A stretch of DNA of 64,000 nucleotides from Candidatus Omnitrophota bacterium (lineage in GTDB: Bacteria; Hinthialibacterota; Hinthialibacteria; OLB16), in the NCBI GenBank assembly GCA_020632575.1, contig JACKFH010000001.1, positions 62,001 to 126,000 on the forward strand, given 5' to 3'. The translations under genes were made by a program, and so were the position numbers. Every line of letters starts with the position of its first letter. The first letter of the stretch is position 1. The notes under the pieces were generated by a model that was not told the DNA's origin, did not search any database, and was given only the letters and a program-made list of their open reading frames with translations. Positions 49,201 through 57,281 of the stretch are shown here, piece after piece.

Positions 49201-50391
49201 TCAGAAGAAGCCATCACTGACCGTGTTCTGGGAGATTCTCGGACCGTCATCGACGCAAGCGGGCAAGCGAATGGGGCTCATGTGGTTATCGCCGCCGACC
49301 AGACTCGACTCGACCGGCTCACACTCACCGGAGGGAACGCCCAGAACGGCGGTGGGATTCTATTTGTCCCCGGGGCCGTGAGTCATGTCTTAGACTGCGA
49401 GATTATCGGCAACAAAGCGCATAGTGGAGGCGGGGTTTATGGGGATTCGGCGAGTTTGACCTTTCGACGTTGCACTTTTTCCGACAATACGGCCACCTCA
49501 TACGGGGGGGCGATCGCTCACAGTTATTCGAATATCCACTTCCTGGATTGCCTTTTTGAAAACAATTCTTCGGAATATGGGGGCGGGATTTCGAGCAAAT
49601 TTTCAACGGAGTTGATTGCTCGGTGCGTTCTACGTGGGAATCATTCCGGTTTCCGAGGCGGGGCGATCGAGTTTCTTCGCTCGGACACGACTCTCGCGCA
49701 GTGTCTCTTTACCGACAACTACTCAAACCAGGGAGGGGCGGTCTACCTCGACACCACAACCGCTTACTATCCGCTGAAGCTGTTTATCGTGAACTGCACT
49801 TTCTTTTTGAATGCGGGAATCTTGGAGGCGGGAGCCATTTATAGCAAAGGAGAGAACTATCCCTATGTGAGAAACTGCATCATCTGGAATAATCCACCCC
49901 GTGAGACAAAGATCACCACGACGAGATACCTCGTGGAGGAAATTGTTCAGTATTCCACCATCAAGGGAGGATTGACGGGGACCGGAAACACGGACGCAAA
50001 TCCATGGTTTGTGGACCCCATCAACCGTGACCTTCGACTCCGTCCAGACTCACCCTGCATCGATGCTGGAGATCCCGGATCTAGCAACCTTCTTCCGATT
50101 TCCGCACTGGCGTTTGGAGACCACGAGGGACGAGTCCGAATTTGGGATGGTGACAACGATGGTGTGGCGGTCGCGGATCGGGGGGCGTTCGAGTCCGGAT
50201 CTCCGCCTTTCGTCGGAGATCTTAATTCGGATGACGCCGTGAATAGCCTCGATCTCTTTGTCGCTCAGAGTCAATGGGATCAAGCAACCGGCGCCGCGCC
50301 TCTTCTTGGAGACCAAAATGGAGACAATCGTTTCGATGCGGTCGATCTACAGATTCTGAAACACGCTTGGGGAAGCGAATACAAGAATTAG
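46213..50391 (+). CDS. Giant secreted beta-helix protein (PMP-like) with dockerin tail
   Basis: 1392 residues with a signal peptide. There are three similar modules, beginning near residues 35, 497 and 937. Each has FYVS..GDGLSW or its variant, (I/V)W..GTYEE and L.GGF.G, then a beta-helix with repeated GGG(I/L)....A.L..C.I..N coils. Each module closes with NSCVQGG.GTGN...P.FVD...DFHLQNGSPC.D...D..G. The tail (about 1330-1392) holds GDLNSDDAVNSLDLFV and GDQNGDNRFDAVDLQI, a duplicated dockerin-like calcium segment. It is probably extracellular and held by dockerin-type binding. The decayed gene at 1-901 copies one module. Confidence 0.9.
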   Translation: MRSIRLARGTRVLVLTIGVSLHSISAMGDTPDLASYSSIHHISATRGSDDNGDGSVASPWASLRYTLSQIKDATESKVYAILIASGTYRTQNVSMKSFVHLYGGYDETFETRNPELEPTILDGRDQSGVIDGASHSILDGLTITRGRTRYGGGLCFYEVESATLSNCRIVDNYAYYSNLTLDSQRGIGGGLYCEDSSLMIVDCLIANNDAIDSGGGICCVGSPAPTLLRCTISNNLNHQSHYAGIILSRGGGIYCFRCSPSILQCTLHGNSTPQSGGGLFGYESSPLIEDCTISANEAQNGGGMAFNAECTPAISKSRILRNKASTNGGGLLTYRSSAPVISNCLFEGNAAMKDGGASYSESECTSTFIHCDLIKNEALGEGGGLLSIRTSNLVIKNSILWNRGDEIVSDSVSVSGSCVQGGWPGDGNVSVYPKFASPEGGDYHLQNGSVCIDSATVIPGYEEDIEGFSRLNEKGRADMGAYESPDGFSPEVNSFNPARFYVSADADLGGDGLAWETAYRSVDQAILESSSGTHEIWVSSGTYEESLSLESNLKILGGFSGAENSPEERSPESSPSVIDVSGLERPCRGAILRSGDLVDRFHFTGGETDRGGGVFLMGVSSATLDHCSFADNIASTRGGGISGYQSNLSIYECAFHDNQGGGIYLLESNADVFHCRFIGNSATWGGGLYGEESTVEVFGGDFRKNQGYVGGAIGIKQGQIRISGNCEIEGNSASDRGGGVYFYRLEAPGSIVKCTFINNSSGRFGGGLAFSRSSPEIVNCVIGGNSSSFGSAVYCEDKSSPKLNHCTIAENRIRENGGAVELIESSSPIILNSILWNIGPEIWGTPATVSNSCVQGGFRGTGNFSKVPMFVDADQMDFHLQNGSPCLDRIFSVDTPVEDIEGNQRPGVDGLADLGAHESPDDFFPLDGSVSPKRFYVSSEAPDGGDGLSWGSACNSIARSLLNPTTAGVQIWVRKGTYHEAIVLEPGVQLYGGFEGSEEAITDRVLGDSRTVIDASGQANGAHVVIAADQTRLDRLTLTGGNAQNGGGILFVPGAVSHVLDCEIIGNKAHSGGGVYGDSASLTFRRCTFSDNTATSYGGAIAHSYSNIHFLDCLFENNSSEYGGGISSKFSTELIARCVLRGNHSGFRGGAIEFLRSDTTLAQCLFTDNYSNQGGAVYLDTTTAYYPLKLFIVNCTFFLNAGILEAGAIYSKGENYPYVRNCIIWNNPPRETKITTTRYLVEEIVQYSTIKGGLTGTGNTDANPWFVDPINRDLRLRPDSPCIDAGDPGSSNLLPISALAFGDHEGRVRIWDGDNDGVAVADRGAFESGSPPFVGDLNSDDAVNSLDLFVAQSQWDQATGAAPLLGDQNGDNRFDAVDLQILKHAWGSEYKN

Positions 50392-50407
50392 ACTCATGGA
50401 GTTCAAC

Positions 50408-51259
50408 TCACCCCAACTCAAACGTCGTCACCCCAAAGATCCCATTCAAGTCGATGTCTGGCGAATCCCCCGTGTACATCCGAGCGGTTTCGAACACGAC
50501 CGTCATATTGTGCCGCTCGGCCAGGGCGACCGCCTCGGGGTTGATCTCCGGGGTGTCCAGATAGACAGGGTCCTCCTCGGAGGCGAAGGATTTGAGGGCG
50601 AGGAAGAGTGTTTCAGCGACATCGGGATTGTCGGCGAAGAGGGGTCCGATTTTGTATCCGGATCGGCATTTGCGGATGACTCCATACCCGCTGAGATGAC
50701 CACCCTCGACCATTCCCAGCGCCTGGCTTTCAGGTTGATCGATCCAGGTTTTCAGGAATTCGGTTCGCAGGGCAGGGAAGAATCTCCGGTCATAGGATTC
50801 AACCTTAGAGAAAGGCAATGAGGCGACCGAAACAAGGTTGGCGTTCTTGGGGGATTCTCCACCGCCCTTACCCTCGTAGCGGATATTGCGGTAGGCCAGT
50901 TTGAATCCGATCTTCTTGTAGTTCTCTTGCTGCTCGACCACTCCATCACAGCCGATGTTGCACCCCTTCAGATAGTCGAGTGCGTGGTTGCAGATCTGGA
51001 TGCCGTAGCGTTTCCCGCGATGCTCCGGTTTGACTATATAAAAACCGGCGAAACCGAAGGTGTCGTCGTATTTGACCGCCGAGACAGACGCAACCGCTTC
51101 GTCCCCTAAACGACCGACAAAATATCCATTTGGGTCAGCGGCGTAAAAACTCTCCGCGTCATGGAGTCCTGGATTCCAGCCCTCGTCCCCCGCCAAGTCG
51201 ATGGCGAAGGCGAGTTCCGGGAAGGTCATGGTCCTGATCGTGTAGTCGTCGTTGTTCAT
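50408..51259 (-). CDS. GNAT-family N-acetyltransferase
   Basis: 283 residues from the ATG at 51259. A longer TTG start at 51274 lies only one base after GGAG and is less likely. The core is FAGFYIVKPEHRGKRYGIQI, with the acetyl-CoA pyrophosphate loop in VKPEHRGKRYG, and the preceding helix CDGVVEQQENYKKIGFKLAYR, the fingerprint of the YitH/DUF1248-type branch. A second domain of about 120 residues (VEGGHLSGYGVIRKCRSGYKIG) is the C-terminal GNAT half. The acceptor is unknown. It is convergent with the beta-helix gene, stop to stop 16 bases apart, and follows recA by 35 bases. Confidence 0.82.
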   Translation of the reverse strand: MNNDDYTIRTMTFPELAFAIDLAGDEGWNPGLHDAESFYAADPNGYFVGRLGDEAVASVSAVKYDDTFGFAGFYIVKPEHRGKRYGIQICNHALDYLKGCNIGCDGVVEQQENYKKIGFKLAYRNIRYEGKGGGESPKNANLVSVASLPFSKVESYDRRFFPALRTEFLKTWIDQPESQALGMVEGGHLSGYGVIRKCRSGYKIGPLFADNPDVAETLFLALKSFASEEDPVYLDTPEINPEAVALAERHNMTVVFETARMYTGDSPDIDLNGIFGVTTFELG

Positions 51260-51294
51260 CTGGGGCGGACACAAACTCCTTGGATTGAGGGACT

Positions 51295-52350
51295 TTAAGC
51301 CTCCTCCTCCTCGACTGGCTCACCCTCCGGCACGGGTATGTCCTCGGTGAGGAGCCCAAGACCGACTCGCAGCTCATGCTCGATCTTGTCGCGCACATCC
51401 GGGTTTTCCTTCATGAACCGTTTGGCGTTCTCACGCCCCTGGCCCAGACGTTCGTCACCGTAGGTGAACCAGGTTCCGCTCTTTTCGACCACCCCCTGGG
51501 TGACACCCAGGTCGAGCAGGTCTCCCTCCTTCGAGATCCCTTCCCCGAACATGATGTCGAACTCGGCTTCGCGGAACGGCGGGGCCATCTTGTTTTTGAC
51601 CACCTTCACTTTCGCGCGGTTGCCGATGTTCTCGGTTTTGTCTTTGATGCTGGCGATGCGGCGAATATCCATGCGTACGCTGGAATAGAATTTCAGAGCG
51701 CGACCGCCGGGGGTTGTCTCCGGGCTGCCGAACATGACCCCGATCTTTTCACGGATCTGGTTGATGAAGACCGCTGAGGTTTTCGAACGGTTCAACACCG
51801 CGGTCAGTTTGCGCATGGCCTGAGACATGAGGCGCGCTTGGAGTCCGACATGGGAATCCCCCATCTCGCCATCGATCTCCGCCTTGGGCACCAGCGCCGC
51901 CACCGAGTCGATCACCAATACATCGAGAGCGTTGGTTCGAATCAGAGTCTCCGCGATATCGAGGGCCTGCTCACCGGTGTCGGGTTGAGAGACCAGGAGT
52001 TCCTCAACATTGACTCCAAGTTGTTCCGCGTATTTCACATCGAGCGCGTGTTCGGCGTCGATGAAGGCGACCTGCCCGCCAGCCTTCTGAGCCTCGGCAA
52101 TGATATGCAAAGAGAGAGTCGTCTTACCCGAGGATTCGGGACCATAGATTTCGATTACCCGTCCTCTCGGGATGCCGCCGATGCCCAGGGCGTAATCGAG
52201 CGAGATCGATCCCGTGCTGATCGCGGGGACCTTGACCTGCGCCCCTTCGCTCATCCTCATGATCGCGCCCTTGCCATAAGTGCGCTCGATTTGTGTGATC
52301 GCGAGATCGATCGCGGAGTGTTTGCCGTTGCTGTCGGTTGTGGTCGCCAT
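51295..52350 (-). CDS. recA: RecA recombinase
   Basis: 351 residues from the ATG at 52350. An in-frame ATG at 52374 lacks a clear ribosome site, whereas AGGAAAGGGTG lies about 12 bases before 52350. Signature pieces: Walker A GPESSGKTTLSL, QVAFIDAEHALD, VDSVAALVPKAEIDGEMGDSHVG, VFINQIREKIGVMFGSPETTPGGRALKF, and the acidic tail VPEGEPVEEEEA. It catalyses strand exchange and LexA cleavage. A palindrome (52483-52568) lies 130 bases upstream. No LexA box is evident. Confidence 0.97.
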   Translation of the reverse strand: MATTTDSNGKHSAIDLAITQIERTYGKGAIMRMSEGAQVKVPAISTGSISLDYALGIGGIPRGRVIEIYGPESSGKTTLSLHIIAEAQKAGGQVAFIDAEHALDVKYAEQLGVNVEELLVSQPDTGEQALDIAETLIRTNALDVLVIDSVAALVPKAEIDGEMGDSHVGLQARLMSQAMRKLTAVLNRSKTSAVFINQIREKIGVMFGSPETTPGGRALKFYSSVRMDIRRIASIKDKTENIGNRAKVKVVKNKMAPPFREAEFDIMFGEGISKEGDLLDLGVTQGVVEKSGTWFTYGDERLGQGRENAKRFMKENPDVRDKIEHELRVGLGLLTEDIPVPEGEPVEEEEA

Positions 52351-52482
52351 TCTGTTGTTCACCCTTTCCTGCATTTATTGTCACCAATATACGCCGCCTC
52401 CCGGAAACCGTCAATCGGTTTTCTCGAATGGGGTGCTATTTCCAGTATAAGATCAATGAGATCAATACATTAAGATTCATCA

Positions 52483-52568
52483 CGTCATTCCGGCGGAGGC
52501 GGGAATCCAAGGGGGGGAGAACCGCTCGAAGTCCACCAGTATGGATTCCTGCCTGCGCAGGAATGACG
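52483..52568. repeat. CGTCATTCC-type inverted repeat upstream of recA
   Basis: CGTCATTCCGGCGGAGGCGG at 52483 onward and the complementary TGGATTCCTGCC...GCAGGAATGACG ending at 52568 form imperfect 27-base inverted arms around a 30-base loop. This is the split version of the motif at 30782-30809. Confidence 0.75.
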
Positions 52569-52577
52569 GTTGAGGAG

Positions 52578-53429
52578 TCAAAAATTCTTCAGGAATTTCT
52601 CCGCTTCATGAAACATTGGATATCGCCGCTCCGCTTCCCGGAATTTACGGGAATGGGGGCGTCTACGGCCTGCCACCACCGGGATGCCGAGGACATGGTG
52701 CAGCATCTCATGATGGAGGACCGCCTCGACCACATAGCCCGGGACTTTCGGCGAATCGAGCCGTCGGTTGATCACAATCCTCGCCGGGTTCTGAAAGTAT
52801 TTCCCCCAGTAGCCGCGCACCCGTTTGGAGGACCAGAAAACCGGCGCCTCCTCCCCCTCGCCGGGGAAATACCGTTCGCAAAGACGGCGTTTCATTTCGA
52901 CGAGGTCATGCACCCTCCCCTCACCCGGCAGGAAATGGTGGTTCCCCGTCTCCGGATCGACCTCTTTGCGCGGTTTGGTTTCGACCCGCCCCTCCAGTTC
53001 CTGTTCGGCGAGACGGCAGATTTCCACCTCCCGTTTGAGGGGCCGCATCCGGAGGAGTTTTCTCAGAAGGATGTGCCCGACCGCCTCGATCACCCGCTCG
53101 GGTTGGTCCTCGAAATAGTGGCTGACCCGGACATAGACCCGTCGGTTTCGAATCCGGATGGTGTGGCTCAGTCCGGAGTAGCGATAGTACGCGGTCTCCA
53201 GACGGTACCCATTCAATTTGAGTCGGTACGAATCGAGCACCCGCTCCAGAGCCAATCGATGCGAGGGACGGACCGGGTATTCCTTCGCCTGGTATTTCCG
53301 TTTCTCCTCACGCTTTGGCCGTGGCTCCTCGGGCGGCTCGAGCCACTGGTGCGGCAACACCGGCGCGATCGGTTTCGAGGGAGTCGGAGCGAAGACATTT
53401 TCGAAGAGAAACTCTTGCCGTTCGGTCAT
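52578..53429 (-). CDS. SprT-like zinc metalloprotein
   Basis: 283 residues from the ATG at 53429, whose first bases overlap the tmk stop (ATGA). The C-terminal domain carries VVEAVLHHEMLHHVLG, an HExxH zinc-protease motif, preceded by FWSSKRVRGYWGKYFQ and RIVINRRLDSPKVP, and followed by HSRKFREAERRYPMFHEAEKF. The first half (RIRNRRVYVRVSHYFEDQPERVIEAVGHILL) is a charged, beta-rich domain seen in the same family. A catalytic role is plausible but unproven. Coupling to tmk, a housekeeping kinase, is conserved in some genomes only by inference. Confidence 0.7.
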   Translation of the reverse strand: MTERQEFLFENVFAPTPSKPIAPVLPHQWLEPPEEPRPKREEKRKYQAKEYPVRPSHRLALERVLDSYRLKLNGYRLETAYYRYSGLSHTIRIRNRRVYVRVSHYFEDQPERVIEAVGHILLRKLLRMRPLKREVEICRLAEQELEGRVETKPRKEVDPETGNHHFLPGEGRVHDLVEMKRRLCERYFPGEGEEAPVFWSSKRVRGYWGKYFQNPARIVINRRLDSPKVPGYVVEAVLHHEMLHHVLGIPVVAGRRRPHSRKFREAERRYPMFHEAEKFLKNF

Positions 53430-54031
53430 CCCCACACCCTCTCCCAAACACGGTCGGCGATCTCCTCGGCGGGAAGGTCCCCCGCGAGTGTCAGCCACTC
53501 CGATCTCGTTTCCTCATGCTCGCGGACCCAATGATAACTCTCGCGGATCCGTTTCATCGCGCTCTCCTCCTCGTAGACATCCCGATCCTTGCCCCGCGCG
53601 TGGATGCGCTCCAGGCAGACCTCCACCGGCGTGTCGAGAAAGACCACGAGATCCGGCCGCGGAAAAAGTTTGCAGAGGGAGAGAAGCCAATCCCGGTCGA
53701 CCTCATCCTGGTACGCGAGGGTCGAATAAAAGTACCGGTCCATGGCGATCCAATGACCGCGGTCTTGATGGGCGAGGATGCCCTCCTCTTTGCTCAGGTG
53801 ATGACTCCGGTCGACAGTAAAAGCGAGAGCGAGGGTTTGCGGATCCAAGGAAAATTTTCCGCGAAGGGCCTCCCGGCAGAGTTGACCAAAGGGGCCGGCG
53901 GTCGGTTCGGCGGTCTGAAAAATCGAGTCGGAGCCGACGCCAGCCTCGCGCAGTCGAGCGACAAACCGCTCGACCTGGGTCGTCGTCCCGGCCCCATCCA
54001 ACCCCTCAAACACAATCCATTTCCCAGACAT
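53426..54031 (-). CDS. tmk: Thymidylate kinase
   Basis: 201 residues from the ATG at 54031. The P-loop is GLDGAGTTTQ, atypical for the usual GxDGxGKST in that Thr replaces Lys at the catalytic step: D-G-A-G-T-T-T. The DR(S/Y) motif (AMDRYFYST), VFLDTPVEVCLERI and the LID segment (ARGKDRDVYEE) are present. It converts dTMP to dTDP. An in-frame TTG at 54040 is a possible alternative start. The stop overlaps the SprT-like start. Confidence 0.88.
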   Translation of the reverse strand: MSGKWIVFEGLDGAGTTTQVERFVARLREAGVGSDSIFQTAEPTAGPFGQLCREALRGKFSLDPQTLALAFTVDRSHHLSKEEGILAHQDRGHWIAMDRYFYSTLAYQDEVDRDWLLSLCKLFPRPDLVVFLDTPVEVCLERIHARGKDRDVYEEESAMKRIRESYHWVREHEETRSEWLTLAGDLPAEEIADRVWERVWG

Positions 54032-54079
54032 CTCCCCCAATGCCGAATCCCCTCAAAAAGTCGTGTTTCGGATTATGCG

Positions 54080-54154
54080 GATTTTGCGTGGGAGGGGAAG
54101 GTGGTTCCGAAGGGGACTCGTCAGTTTATACTCAAAGCAGCGGGATTGAAGTGA
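54080..54154 (+). pseudogene. Fragment of a HicA toxin gene
   Basis: The last 24 codons of an open frame read DFAWEGKVVPKGTRQFILKAAGLK and stop 17 bases before the HicB-like start. The order V-x-KGT-x3-ILKAAG resembles the C-terminal end of HicA (..GTLRSILKQAGL). The normal N-terminal half (dsRNA-binding fold with GSHxxx) is missing: upstream sequence instead reads into tmk. This is a plausible truncated toxin. Confidence 0.45.
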
Positions 54155-54171
54155 GGCTAAGGAGAAAACCT

Positions 54172-54411
54172 ATGATCGATCTACCCTATTCCCTGACCAT
54201 CGAGGCGACCGAGGAGCCGGACTTCTTCGGGTTCTACTCGACCGAGTTGGAGGGTTTCTCCGGCGTCGGACACTCCATCGAAGATTGTCTCTACAAGGCC
54301 CGCCATGGTATGAAGGAGCACGTCGACATTCTCCGCGAACAAGGCCTTCCCATCCCCCCCATAACTGCCGACCCCAAGATCACGATCGAAAACGCCAAGG
54401 CGGCGGCCTGA
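54172..54411 (+). CDS. HicB-like antitoxin, orphan
   Basis: 79 residues, with AAGGAG eight bases before the ATG. YSLTIEATEEPDFFGFYSTELEGFSGVGHSIEDCLYKARHGMKEHVDILREQGLPIP is the partial RNase H-like HicB fold (LPGF..G.G.T.EEAL..A...L). The DNA-binding C-terminal extension of long HicB forms is absent. The only partner is the truncated HicA piece at 54080-54154, so the gene is an orphan antitoxin or part of a decayed pair. Confidence 0.75.
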   Translation: MIDLPYSLTIEATEEPDFFGFYSTELEGFSGVGHSIEDCLYKARHGMKEHVDILREQGLPIPPITADPKITIENAKAAA

Positions 54412-54576
54412 CCGGAACCACGCCCGGAGCCATATACGCCAGTGTATGTGCTGGGTAAACCACAGGTTCAGCCTCAGACAAGATTGAATGCAGAAAAATC
54501 CGCCTAGTCGGAATTCAGCGATTTACCTATACTTGGAATGTGGCAGACCAACTGAATTTGACCATGACGAATTCTG

Positions 54577-54954
54577 ATGACCATTGAAGATAGTTTAAAA
54601 TTCTCAACTTTGATATTCATGGTTCCATTTTCAATAGCGTATATTCTATGGCGTTTTTCACGACATAGCGCGTTTGGTTTTTATCTTTTTGGTGTGAGCG
54701 GCAGCCTTTATGTAGTATTCGCGTGGGGGCTTCATTGTCTCGCGAATCTAGGCGCACCTGAACAAGTATCTTGGTTCGGGTTTCTTGACCATCTCCTTCA
54801 AGACTCTCCCATTCCTAGACTTGGCCTTTTCAGATCGTGTGCGGGGACAGCCTTGCTTGTGGCATTATTCATCTTCTCCTGGAAAGGGATGCGTAGGAGT
54901 TTGCAGAGTTCGAAGGATAACAAAGTCAGCATGAAGGAAGAAGAAACGATGTGA
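54577..54954 (+). CDS. Small membrane protein of unknown function
   Basis: 125 residues with three hydrophobic helices (LIFMVPFSIAYILW, GFYLFGVSGSLYVVFAWGLHCLA and GTALLVALFIFSW) and a charged Lys/Ser/Glu tail. Base composition is visibly A+T-richer than that of recA, tmk or the cus genes. No ribosome site is clear, so the start is uncertain. It precedes the ankyrin gene by 42 bases in the same direction and probably arrived with it. Confidence 0.55.
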   Translation: MTIEDSLKFSTLIFMVPFSIAYILWRFSRHSAFGFYLFGVSGSLYVVFAWGLHCLANLGAPEQVSWFGFLDHLLQDSPIPRLGLFRSCAGTALLVALFIFSWKGMRRSLQSSKDNKVSMKEEETM

Positions 54955-54996
54955 CGAACCGGTGGGGGAGTCTGAAAAAGGGAAGATTGTGAAGAG

Positions 54997-56430
54997 ATGC
55001 ATTCGAAAATGAAAACTCAAATCTGCAATTACGAGCCAACCATCCATATATCAGGATCACCCGTTGTCCGACTTCGCTATGTGTGCCTTCTTTGGCTCTC
55101 CGTCTGTCTTCTCTTCTCCTTTAGGCAGGAAGTCTCAGGCAATTCGACAGATTGCTTGAGGCTGCTAAAGGCAGCTGAGAGTGGCTCTCAGCAAAGCATG
55201 CAAGACTTTTTAGATGCAGGGTGTAGTCCGAATATTTCTTCATCTACGGGATTAACCCCCCTAATGGCTGCAAGTTTAAATGGAAACCTTGCTATTGCCA
55301 AAAAGCTTGTTTCATCGGGCGCCAATGTTGATGCCGTAAATTTTGTAGGATTGAATGCTTGGGTCTACGCTGTCGTTTCAGGAAACTTGGAGTTGGTGGA
55401 ATTCCTTGAAAATGAAGGGGTGACACCTCAAGTTAATGGAACAAAGTATGCATCGGCTCTACACTTTGCCGTTACAGATGGAAGTCATGGCTCAGTAGAG
55501 TACCTGTTGTCCAAGGGTGCGGATGTTGATGCAAAGACAGAAGGTGGATGGACCGCTCTGGTCTATGCCGCGGCACTGGGAAAGCCGACCTCGGCGCAAC
55601 TGCTTGTCGATGCCGGAGCAAAGATTGACATCACTACGGAAGAAGGCGGGGTGCCGTTGGTGATCGCCGCAAGAATGTACCACTGGGATGTTGTCGAGAT
55701 TCTTTTGAATGCGGGGGCTGATCCAAACCTTGCAGCATCCGACGAATATGGTTGGACCGCGCTAATGTACGCCGCCAGCAAGAATCATGTCGAGACTGCG
55801 AGACTGCTCGTGGAACATGGGGCGAACGTCGATCAAAGAAACCCAGAGGGGTGGACGGCTTTGATGTACGCCGCCGCCAGGGGTCCGGAGGTTTTTGAGT
55901 TTCTCGTGAAAGAAGGGGCGGACCCAATGGTGGTTGGTTATGATGGTTTTACAGCATTAATGTGCGCAGCTCGGGAGAACCAGCCTGGGATTTGTGAAAC
56001 GCTCATCGGAAAAGGGGCGGACGTAAATGCGCTATGTTTCGAGAGTCGCCAATACTGGGGGCCGCTCACCCTGGCCTGTTTCGGAGGGCATGAAAACATT
56101 GTTCGAATCCTACTCCAGCATGGAGCGGACCCAAATATCGAACCGCCGAACAGAAATATGCCCATCTTGGTTGCGGCAGAAAAGTGTCCGGGATGTTTCG
56201 ACCTTTTGGTGAAGAATGGCGCAAGGACAGATGTCGTTTCGTCGGAGGGAAAGACGCCGCTCATTCTGGCAAGCGAAAGTGGCAATTCTGGAATTGTCGA
56301 ACACCTTCTGCAAGAGGGTGCGGAAGTTGACGCTAAGGATGATGCCGGTCGGTCGGCTCTTTTTTATGCGACTAAGGAAAAACAATACGAGTGTATGAAG
56401 ATGCTGCTTGATGCGGGGGCAACAGAGTGA
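54997..56430 (+). CDS. Membrane-anchored or secreted ankyrin-repeat protein
   Basis: 477 residues. A hydrophobic segment near residues 30-45 (VCLLWLSVCLLFSF) is a signal or anchor; the head before it is long for a signal peptide. About 11 ankyrin repeats follow, with GLTPLMAASLNGNLAIAKKLVSSGANVD, GWTALMYAAARGPEVFEFLV and GKTPLILASESGNSGIVEHLL as typical units. Codon use is A+T-rich relative to neighbours. The scaffold binds unknown proteins. It lies in an accessory zone and is followed by the first copy of repeat A. Confidence 0.85.
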   Translation: MHSKMKTQICNYEPTIHISGSPVVRLRYVCLLWLSVCLLFSFRQEVSGNSTDCLRLLKAAESGSQQSMQDFLDAGCSPNISSSTGLTPLMAASLNGNLAIAKKLVSSGANVDAVNFVGLNAWVYAVVSGNLELVEFLENEGVTPQVNGTKYASALHFAVTDGSHGSVEYLLSKGADVDAKTEGGWTALVYAAALGKPTSAQLLVDAGAKIDITTEEGGVPLVIAARMYHWDVVEILLNAGADPNLAASDEYGWTALMYAASKNHVETARLLVEHGANVDQRNPEGWTALMYAAARGPEVFEFLVKEGADPMVVGYDGFTALMCAARENQPGICETLIGKGADVNALCFESRQYWGPLTLACFGGHENIVRILLQHGADPNIEPPNRNMPILVAAEKCPGCFDLLVKNGARTDVVSSEGKTPLILASESGNSGIVEHLLQEGAEVDAKDDAGRSALFYATKEKQYECMKMLLDAGATE

Positions 56431-56454
56431 TCCCATCAAGATCGGGAAAGGCTA

Positions 56455-56562
56455 GACTCTGGCCATGAAGTACGAGAACGGATCGTCGAACAACGCCGGG
56501 AGTGTGGCTTACGAGGCGGCGGTGGCCGCGTTCATCGGCCCGGCGAAGGCTTGCGATTCGGC
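56455..56562 (+). repeat. Repeat A, copy 1
   Basis: About 108 bases, starting GACTCTGGCCATGAAGTACG, about 85% identical by eye to 57282-57391. In one frame both read MKYENGSSNNAG and on (EAAVAA.IG). The copy lies after the ankyrin gene and before the first toxin gene. Confidence 0.8.
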
Positions 56563-56607
56563 GATGTCAATGAGGAGTGACATAGGGAAGGTGGTCCATT
56601 GGTTGCA

Positions 56608-57087
56608 ATGAAATCGAAAGTCTATGTCGAGACAAGTGTCATTGGGCACCTAACCTCCCGACTTCAGAACGATGTTACTGTCCGGGGTCATCAGGAAACC
56701 ACGCGTGAATGGTGGCGGGACGCAAGAGAGCGGTTCATCATTGTCGCTTCCCGACTGGTTGCTCAGGAGTGCGCCAGGGGCGACAAAGTCGCGGGTGAGG
56801 AAAGGTCCGAAATCGTTGCCGACCTTACGCTTCTCCCGACCACCCACGAAGCCGAGGATCTGGCGGACGCCTTGATCTCACATCACGCCGTACCGGAAAC
56901 CGAACCGGAGGACGCGCTTCATATAGCGATTGCCGCGGTCAACGGTATAGAATACTTGGTGACGTGGAATTTTCGGCATATCGCGAACGCGGTGGTCCGC
57001 ACGCGAATCGAATCGGTTTGTCGAAAACTGGGATATGCTCCCCCGGTCATTTGCACTCCCGAGGAATTGATGGAGGTCGAACCATGA
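56608..57087 (+). CDS. PIN-domain (VapC-type) toxin, TA module 1
   Basis: 159 residues from the ATG at 56608 (an in-frame TTG at 56599 is possible). MKSKVYVETSVIGHLTSR has the first acidic residue of the PIN site (Glu of VETS). EPEDALHIAIAAVNGIEYLVTWN carries the other acidic residues. The CTPEELM tail is typical of this VapC subfamily. It likely cuts RNA. The antitoxin start overlaps the stop (ATGA), so the toxin is first, an order usual for this subfamily but not for most VapBC. Confidence 0.85.
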   Translation: MKSKVYVETSVIGHLTSRLQNDVTVRGHQETTREWWRDARERFIIVASRLVAQECARGDKVAGEERSEIVADLTLLPTTHEAEDLADALISHHAVPETEPEDALHIAIAAVNGIEYLVTWNFRHIANAVVRTRIESVCRKLGYAPPVICTPEELMEVEP

Positions 57088-57272
57088 GAGACGATCCGAT
57101 TGTCGAGGAAATCAGGAAAATTCGCCGCGAACACACCGATAAGTTCGGCGGTGACCTCCATGCCATCTGCGAAGATCTCCGACACCAAGAGAAGGAATCG
57201 GGTCGCGAGTATGTTTCGTTCCCACCCAGGAAGGTCTCCGAAGAGTTTGCCGAAAGCTCGGAAAGAAAATAA
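57084..57272 (+). CDS. Antitoxin-like partner, TA module 1
   Basis: 62 residues. MRDDPIVEEIRKIRREHTDKFGGDLHAICEDLRHQE is an acidic/basic helical segment with no classic DNA-binding domain. It overlaps the PIN toxin stop (ATGA). The same protein type is regularly paired with YVETSVI-type PIN toxins. A GGAGG lies eight bases before the start. Confidence 0.75.
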   Translation: MRDDPIVEEIRKIRREHTDKFGGDLHAICEDLRHQEKESGREYVSFPPRKVSEEFAESSERK

Positions 57273-57281
57273 ATTTCAACT

